Shown: positions 19,171-24,720 of the stretch, in pieces
Layout of the letters: each line of letters starts with the position of its first letter
Numbering within the stretch: the stretch's first letter is position 1
Origin: Plantago elongata
Lineage: Eukaryota > Streptophyta > Magnoliopsida > Lamiales > Plantaginaceae
Assembly (NCBI GenBank): GCA_036897095.1
Contig: JAYMSP010002366.1
Coordinates: 1-24,720 of the forward strand
DNA: 24,720 bases
Direction: 5' to 3'
The notes under the pieces: generated by a model
The model's input: only the letters and a program-made list of their open reading frames with translations
Databases searched by the model: none
Told to the model about the DNA's origin: nothing
Program-made: the position numbers and the translations under genes

Positions 19171-20444
19171 CTAGTTGTTACTAGGCATATCATTCTTTTC
19201 TTTATCAGAATCATCCTCTATATTAATGACGGAGTTTTTCCTTTCTAAGTGTTCTTTTTCAGAATCCTTAATCATAAGTTCTTTGAACCTGGCTGAGAGT
19301 TCTTCATCAAGGGGTATTTTCTTGCTTCCTTCATAGAATACCACATGAACTAATTCTTCAATCTTCTTTGTTCTTTTGTTGTATACTCTGTAGGCTTTCC
19401 TATTCATAGAATAACCAAGAAATACACCTTCGTCTGCCTTTAATTGAAAGGTTCTCAAATATTCTTTTCCATTGTTAAGAACAAAATATCTACAACCAAA
19501 CACTTTTAGATGTTTGCTATTTGGGTGTCTACAAACCAAAAGCTCATAAGGAGTTTTGTCATGGTGTTTGTTCATCAAGCATCTGTTTTGGGTGTAGCAT
19601 GTTGTATTTACAGCTTCAACCCAATAAATTTCACTTATTTCAGTTTAGCTAGCATTGTCCTTGCAGCTTCGTTAAGGGTCCTATTCTTCCTTTCAGCAAT
19701 ACCCATTTGTTGTGGTGTCCTTACTGATGATAGTTGAAGTTGTATACCTTTGCAGGTACAAAACTCTTCTATGTACTGATTGACAAATTCAGTATCATGA
19801 TATGTTCTGATTGCAGATACCTTGTCATTTTTCATGACTTCAAGCTTGTTCAGCAAGTTTGGTATCTCCACCCAAGCTTCAGATTTTTGTTTCAGAAAGA
19901 CAACCCAAGTAAACCTAGAGAAGTCATCTACGATAACTAGACCATACTTCCTTCCTGCATAACTAGTTACAAATGATTCAAAAAGATCCATGTGTAATAG
20001 TTGCAGTTGTCTAACACAAGAATGTCTAGTTTTAGACTTGAAAGAGGTTTTGGATTGTTTTCCAAATTGACAAGCAGAGCAGACACCGTCCTTTCTGAAT
20101 GTGGTTTTCGGTAATCCAAGCACTAACTCTTTCTTGGCAAGTTTGTTCAGAGTTTTGAAATTCAAGTGGCTCATTCTCTTATGCCATAACGAATGTTCTT
20201 TAGTGTGACCTGATTGACTCACCATGAGATATTCTTGAGTTGTGGCAGATGTCCAATTAGCGATATATAGACTTCCTTTCCACATATCAACCAAGACTGT
20301 CTTCTTTGACTCATTGTCAATCAATTTGCAGAATTTTGATTTGATTTTCACCGAATATCCCCCATTTGCAAACTGGCTCATGCTTAGAAGATTATATTTC
20401 AAACCTTTAACATGTAATATGTTAGAGATTGTAATGGATCCCAA
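19171..20444 (-). pseudogene. int: Integrase of element B, catalytic Asp replaced
   Basis: The longest intact stretch of B pol (20444-19635) begins MGSITISNILHVKGL, the GAG-pre-integrase region, then WHKRMSHLNF and CSACQFGK (HHCC finger). The core has HMDLFES (first Asp) and GIAERKNRTL (Glu), but the second Asp of the family motif DHGTEF is Tyr: the sequence reads TYHDTEF, with Tyr at 19800-19802. The C-terminal part (19578-19171) has FGCRYFVLNNG and GVFLGYSMNRKAYRVY, ending in an acidic stretch. A stop after MLAKLK separates the two frames. The residue change alone should abolish strand transfer. Confidence 0.9.
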
Positions 20445-20900
20445 TTTTATGTTGCCAAATCCTATAGAAGGATTTGATTCTCTTCTGGCAACTGATGTTT
20501 GGTCCAGTATTACGTACTCTATAATCGACCAAGTTGGCTTTGTCTCTTGTCATGTGCTTCCCGGATCCACTATCAAATAGCCATTGAGCGTTAATCCAAG
20601 AAGCGTTCTACACAAAACAAGAAACATGAGTTAGGTTCGTGCCTCAGAAACAGAACCACTTGGACTAAATTTTTTTCCAGTGGGAATACATTTCTGAATG
20701 AATCTCTTAGGAGTAGGTTTTTGCCTACTTGGAACATAAGGAGAATTTTAGAATGATCGGATCTAAGATCGATATTCCTTCTTGGAGTGTTCCTTGGTGT
20801 TCCTTGTGGAGGCATCAGAGACTTGTCAGGTTTCTGAGTTTGCTTTTTAGCAAGCTTAGTCTTCCTGGCCAAGTTTCTTCTAGCCCTGGCATTAAATTTT
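20445..20900 (-). pseudogene. pro: Protease region of element B, broken
   Basis: The active-site DSG codons are at 20574-20566, in WLFDSGSGKHMT, followed by DKANLVDYR. Unlike A, the Trp before the motif is intact. Upstream (20872-20591) a basic, proline-containing segment (QGTPRNTPRRN) links gag to protease in a shifted frame. Confidence 0.8.
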
Positions 20901-23073
20901 TCAGTAGCTTGGGATTGCTTCCACTTCTGATAATTGCTATAAGAAATTATGGCTTTCCAGCATCGTTCTTGTCCTTCCTAATATTGTTGCATGAGGACCT
21001 CCCCAATAGCACGATAGCCAATCCCATTTTGAGTACCATTGGCTTTCTGAACACGATTTTCAACAACCTTACTAGTTTCTGCATCATCCCTATATCCATA
21101 AAATGGTACAGTGGGAAATACATCAAGTCCAGCGATACTCCCTTCCTAGTAATACAACATAGTGGATGATCACAAGTCTGAGGATCATGTTTCTTTTCAG
21201 AAACCGTTTCCAAAAGTTTCTTTGGGACTTGTTATTCCTTAAAAGGTTTGGTCGCAACTGTCTTTCCTTTGTCAAGAACCTTAGCTTTCTGACCAATGCT
21301 ATAGGTTTCTTTGGAACCTTTTTGGTTGACTTTTTACAAAAGTCAACCTTCCATCACTCTTTTTCAGATGAGGGAGCTACTTGATTGAGCATTAAGTCCA
21401 AGTCCTCCTTTCTCAAAAGGGTATCTTAGATAAGATTGAACCTCTGTGAGAGTGTCACGAGCTTTGACAAATGATTTGAACTGAGTTCATCATTTTCAGA
21501 AAGAAGTTTCTTCATCTTTTCATTTAGCTCATTCAAGGCTAGCTCATGAGAATTTTCATTCTCCGATATCTGAGATCCAAGTGATTCTATTTCAGCGTCC
21601 TTTCTCTCAGATACCTTGGTCAAGTTAGAAACCTCTTTTTCAAGAGTTTTTTTATTTTCTTCCGAAAATCCTTGGTCTAAGATTCAATAACCAAGAATTC
21701 TCTTTTATATAGATCAAGTTCATTCTTGACCAGTTCCAAATCCTTGATAACATCATCATAACTTTTGTAGTATAAGAACTGTGATGTATTTATTACCTCA
21801 TTAGCCATAAGGAATTCTTCAATGTTGGAGATGTCGTGACCTACAATCTCAGCAAATCCACACATGTCATTCTTCTTCTGGCCAAAGTCTTCTGAGTCTT
21901 CATCTTCAGAATCTGACTCAATATCCAAAGCATCAAGTTAAATTTGGATCTTCTTTCTCTCTTCTGTGAGCAAGGCCCTCTGAGTCCTTTTGAAAGTTCT
22001 TCTCTCCTTTTTGTTACCCGTCTTAAGCTTGTTAAAAGCAGGACAATCACGTTTGAAGTGATCAGGTTTCTGACAATAGAAGCAGATGTCAATTCCAATT
22101 TAGGCGACTTATGTACTAAACGCTTTCTGAGCAGGGTTGTTCAGAGAGTTGTTCATTTGAATGTTCTTGTATTGATGATAGTTTGGGACGAGATGCTTTT
22201 TCAGCTTCTCTTTTATTTTTCTCCTTTTTATCTCTTGGCTCACATATTTCTTCATGTGACACAAAACAAGAGCATTTTCTTCAGACATATCCTTGGTATC
22301 CTTCTTTTCAGAAGTACCTTGTGTGACTAGAGCAACACTTTGCAACTTTTCAGCTGCAGCCAATCCTCGCTGGGTTGTCTCATTGTTCACAGTGGCTAAA
22401 TGTGAAAAGAGTTCCACTTGAGTGATTTGTGGCATAGTTTGGTTGAAGTAAAAATATTGGGTGTGTTCCCAATTTTGGTTCAAACTTCTAACAATGATTT
22501 TCAACTTCTCAGAATTCAAATATTTGTCACTTTCTCCAAGTGCAGCATTTCACTAATGAGAGTAGTACATCGAAAATCAAGTTCTTATAGAGTTTCAGTG
22601 GGACCCTGGTTGTAGTTTTTGAACATCAATATCAGAACTTCGAACTTGTTTTCCTTGGATTTCTCTGTTCTGACACAAATTTCTCCAATTAATTACCAGG
22701 TAACTTTCACCGTCTTTGCACACCACAGTTTGCACTCAGGTGTCAATCGAATGATGATGTTATGAGCTTGAACATCCAACCTGTGTCTCTTGGCATCTTT
22801 CGATGTCCAGATTTCACGAGGTTTCTCTTCATACTCAACTTGTCAAGTAGCAACAAGACCACTATCACTAGTCGAATTGTCACTACCTTCATCATCAACG
22901 TTTCTTCGACCATCAGACACACCTATGACTTGTTTGAGCTTTCTGATTTTGATTGGTCCTTCCTTGATGATGTAGATCATGTCATCACTGATTGCTTCAA
23001 GATGCAGCATCATGTTCTTCTTCCATTTCTTGTAATTCTCGAGTTTCAGAATTGGAGCATCACTCAGAGACAT
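20901..23073 (-). pseudogene. gag: gag of element B, complete extent but broken
   Basis: Start ATG at 23073, about 100 bp inside the primer site, opening MSLSDAPILKLENYKKWKKN, the usual copia gag N-terminus (DUF4219/UBN2 type). The first frame ends at a TGA near 22845. The rest is split among frames at 22519-22109 (SLNQNWEHTQYFYFNQ), 22098-21841, 21928-21677, 21623-21426 and 21213-20947. The CCHC knuckle, CFYCQKPDHFKRDC, lies at 22084-22043. A coiled-coil-like segment with ELALNELNEKMKKLL is near 21500. The layout is the same as in A. Confidence 0.87.
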
Positions 23074-23175
23074 ACCTGCACACTAAAAACACAAATTAAA
23101 ACGTCCTCGGAAAGCGAAAAAACCTTTACCTATCTAGGGGATCGAGGTTTAGTGCAGAAGGCTTGGGAACCTCCT

Positions 23176-23187
23176 GCTCTGATACCA
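23176..23187 (-). promoter_or_regulatory. Primer binding site of element B, initiator-Met tRNA type
   Basis: Minus strand TGGTATCAGAGC, complementary to the 3' end of plant initiator methionine tRNA, two bases inside the LTR end. It is the minus-strand DNA primer site and fixes the LTR boundary at 23190. Confidence 0.95.
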
Positions 23188-23189
23188 CT

Positions 23190-23890
23190 TGTTGGTCCAG
23201 ATAATGACAAAGGAAAAGACTAGAGGGGGGAGGGGTGAATAGTCTTTTCAAACTTTTGTTGATAATCACTATTTCTTAGAAACAGTAGGTTTCTGATACG
23301 TAAATTCATATAGCGGAATACTTAAGCGATAGATAAATGAGATTTGGAGGTGTGTTTATCTGGAATGTAAATACAGAATGAGTAAATAACACATCAAGTA
23401 TAGTGGTATTTGGAGGTGGCGTAATCCTCATACTAGTCCACTTTGGCCTTTCTGAGACCTAGAATTTACTAGAACAGACATTTGATTTCTCCTTATAATA
23501 TATCCTATTCTAAGATCCCTATAAACAGATCGATCCCAACCAAATATTCCCCCTGAGTTGTTCCCTAGCTCCTAGAACAAAGTACTTCTTGTACTCAAGA
23601 TAACCTTGGAGCTATTCCTTGATTTCCTAAATCAAGTACTTCCTGTACTCCAAGCCTTGATGGTGTTAGTTATAAGTTGATTGTCAGGAAGGCTTCTCGT
23701 ATAACTTTTCAGCTATGTTTTCAGAGATCTTAGAAGAGATAACACTACTTGACACACTTGTTCAATGTATGGTAGGTTTTCTTTTACTGACCCAAGTAAT
23801 TGGTATTCGTTCTGGAGAATGTGCTTCAGAAAGGGTATCCGAAAGTTCAACTCTTTCACGAATAACAATCTCTTGTTAAATTTAATCTGA
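23190..23890 (-). repeat. 5' LTR of element B, outer half missing
   Basis: The LTR ends ...CCAACA at 23190 next to the primer site. The ~700 bp present match the last part of the A LTR in inverse orientation (for example TTGGGTCAGTAAA, GAAAGAGTTGAA). Similarity fades after about 23880, at AACAAGAGATTG of B versus AACAAGTAGTGT of A. The outer ~650 bp, including U3 and promoter, are absent and unrelated LINE-like sequence follows. Confidence 0.82.
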
Positions 23891-24091
23891 AGAAAAAAAA
23901 ACGAACAAAATCAAAGTGGCGATCGGTTGGTGATGTACCTAGGTCTACTGAGTTAGAGGGGTGAGCTAGAAGATGTACTTGATAATGAGGACGGTGTGGA
24001 TGGGGTTTTTTGAGGATGATCAGGGACAACTGAATGAGAATAGGATTAATGGCGATGGATCTGCGTTTGGGGATGTTGATGGTAGATTCAC
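23891..24091. other. Junction stretch between LTR remnant and LINE fragment
   Basis: Starts with a run of nine A (about 23888-23896). It may be the degraded 5' part of the LINE protein, since Asp/Gly-rich readings appear in shifting frames, but stops prevent a firm call. Confidence 0.4.
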
Positions 24092-24680
24092 GATGATCCT
24101 GGCCGTGGTTGGCAAAAGGCTACGAAACGGTGAAATAATCTATTCTATGTGAATAGGAGGACGGAAAACGGTGTTGCAGTTGATTATTCTGCTCCGATTA
24201 CTCAATCTGTTGTTGAATTTACTGTGGATGATGTTCGTGATTCGATTGATTTCTGGAGTTTTACTTTGATTGGGATGGTTGTAGGAGCACGAATTTCGAT
24301 CGATGCTATGAAATGTTTTGTGGCTTGTAGGTGGAATTTAACACCTCATATTCATGTAGCAGATACAAGAGTTTTTTGTGTTTCGTTTTGATTCTATGGA
24401 TGAGATGCTGGGAGTTTTTGGGGGTGGTCCATGGATGGTGAAAGGATTATATCCTTTGGTGCTGAAACAGTGGAAACCTAGTACTGCTCTCTATCCTAGT
24501 ACTTTGGTTGATTATCCTATTCGGATCAAACTTCCGAATCTGGATTTACAGTTTTGGTCGCGAGTATGCTTGGTAAGATTATTAGCCATTTGGGTAAATC
24601 GTGCTATATTGATAAACTAACTGTAATAAGGAAAGGTTAGCTTATTGTCACGGGATAAAACTCTAAAGTGTGTAAAAGAC
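24092..24680 (+). pseudogene. LINE-type DUF4283 protein fragment, frameshifted
   Basis: Nucleic-acid-binding ORF1-like protein of plant L1 LINEs. The reading starts DDPGRGWQKATKR, meets a TGA at 24131-24133, continues 24149-24391 (VDDVRDSIDFWSFTLIGMVV), shifts by one base in a T run near 24371-24377, and goes on with RFDSMDEMLGVFGGGPWMVK and PIRIKLPNLDLQFWS. A second frameshift near 24565 precedes MLGKIISHLGKSCYIDKLTV, and a TAG follows. The order of a GGPW motif, a LP(N/G)L..(F/Y)WS motif and a LGKxxxIDKLT motif is characteristic of DUF4283 followed by a CCHC_4 region. Further parts are outside the window. Confidence 0.82.
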
Positions 24681-24720
24681 TTGACCCGTGCGGCACTAGA
24701 CTAGTTCGCCTCGAGACTAG

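Larger units (their letters stand above)
13959..23890 (-). mobile_element. Element B: second copia element, opposite strand, truncated at both ends
   Basis: B shows the same gene order as A read on the minus strand: LTR remnant, primer site, gag, protease, integrase, RT, RNase H, spacer, accessory gene. Its proteins align with those of A almost throughout but with many substitutions and different lesions, so it is a separate member of the same family and not a recent duplicate. The 5' LTR keeps only its last ~700 bp. The 3' part stops in intron 5 of the accessory gene, where the 3' LTR of A begins. If A inserted into B, the missing exons and the 3' LTR of B should lie beyond the 5' LTR of A, outside the window. 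Confidence 0.9.

Noticed and set aside
20729-21169. 146-codon + strand open frame
   Set aside because: Antisense of the gag-protease link of B; no known motif and it overlaps the better supported minus-strand gene.
23176-23187. A real tRNA gene at the primer site
   Set aside because: Only the 12-base complement of a tRNA 3' end is present, without the rest of the cloverleaf.
22762-23223. 153-codon + strand open frame
   Set aside because: It is the antisense of the gag start, primer site and LTR edge of element B, whose minus-strand reading matches known gag motifs.
1-24720. One element duplicated as a large inverted repeat
   Set aside because: A and B differ by many substitutions and independent indels in every gene and share no lesions at the sites checked, so they are separate family members.

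Overview
This is plant nuclear DNA, most likely from a eudicot, made almost entirely of decayed transposable elements. It is AT-rich. It carries two Ty1/copia LTR retrotransposons with the plant initiator-Met tRNA primer site and a LINE fragment with a DUF4283-type domain. I see no cellular host gene, rRNA, tRNA or CRISPR array.

Layout. Element A (1-13958, + strand) enters at the left edge inside gag. It runs gag, protease, integrase, reverse transcriptase and RNase H to 5449, then a non-coding spacer (5450-6257), a very large accessory gene (6258-12245), a polypurine tract and a 3' LTR (12593-13958). Element B (23890-13959, - strand) is a related but clearly diverged copy lying tail-to-tail with A. 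Reading right to left it has a truncated 5' LTR, primer site, gag, protease, integrase, RT/RNase H, spacer, and the first five exons of the same accessory gene. B stops inside its fifth intron, exactly at the end of A's LTR. The simplest reading is that A jumped into B, and that the rest of B lies beyond A's other end, outside the window. The last 0.8 kb (about 23890-24720) is a frameshifted LINE-type DUF4283/CCHC protein fragment on the + strand.

How the parts work together. Gag forms the particle. Protease, integrase and RT/RNase H process, copy and insert the element. The primer site and polypurine tract prime the two DNA strands. Both copies are dead by mutation: nonsense codons and frameshifts throughout, loss of the RT YVDD motif in A, and replacement of a catalytic integrase Asp in B.

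Most interesting is the accessory gene between pol and the 3' LTR. In both copies it has a long first exon (N-terminal domain with an EFY motif plus acidic and basic linkers), followed by short exons of about 106-152 bp separated by introns mostly of 78-113 bp with GT...AG borders. Exons 2-5 and introns 1-4 correspond one to one between the two elements. In A the gene continues with coiled-coil and proline-rich parts and another probable intron. A spliced, exon-repeat gene kept inside a retrotransposon implies that it is expressed from a separate spliced or internally started RNA while the genomic RNA stays unspliced. The spacer in front of it holds conserved promoter-like and splice-acceptor-like blocks.
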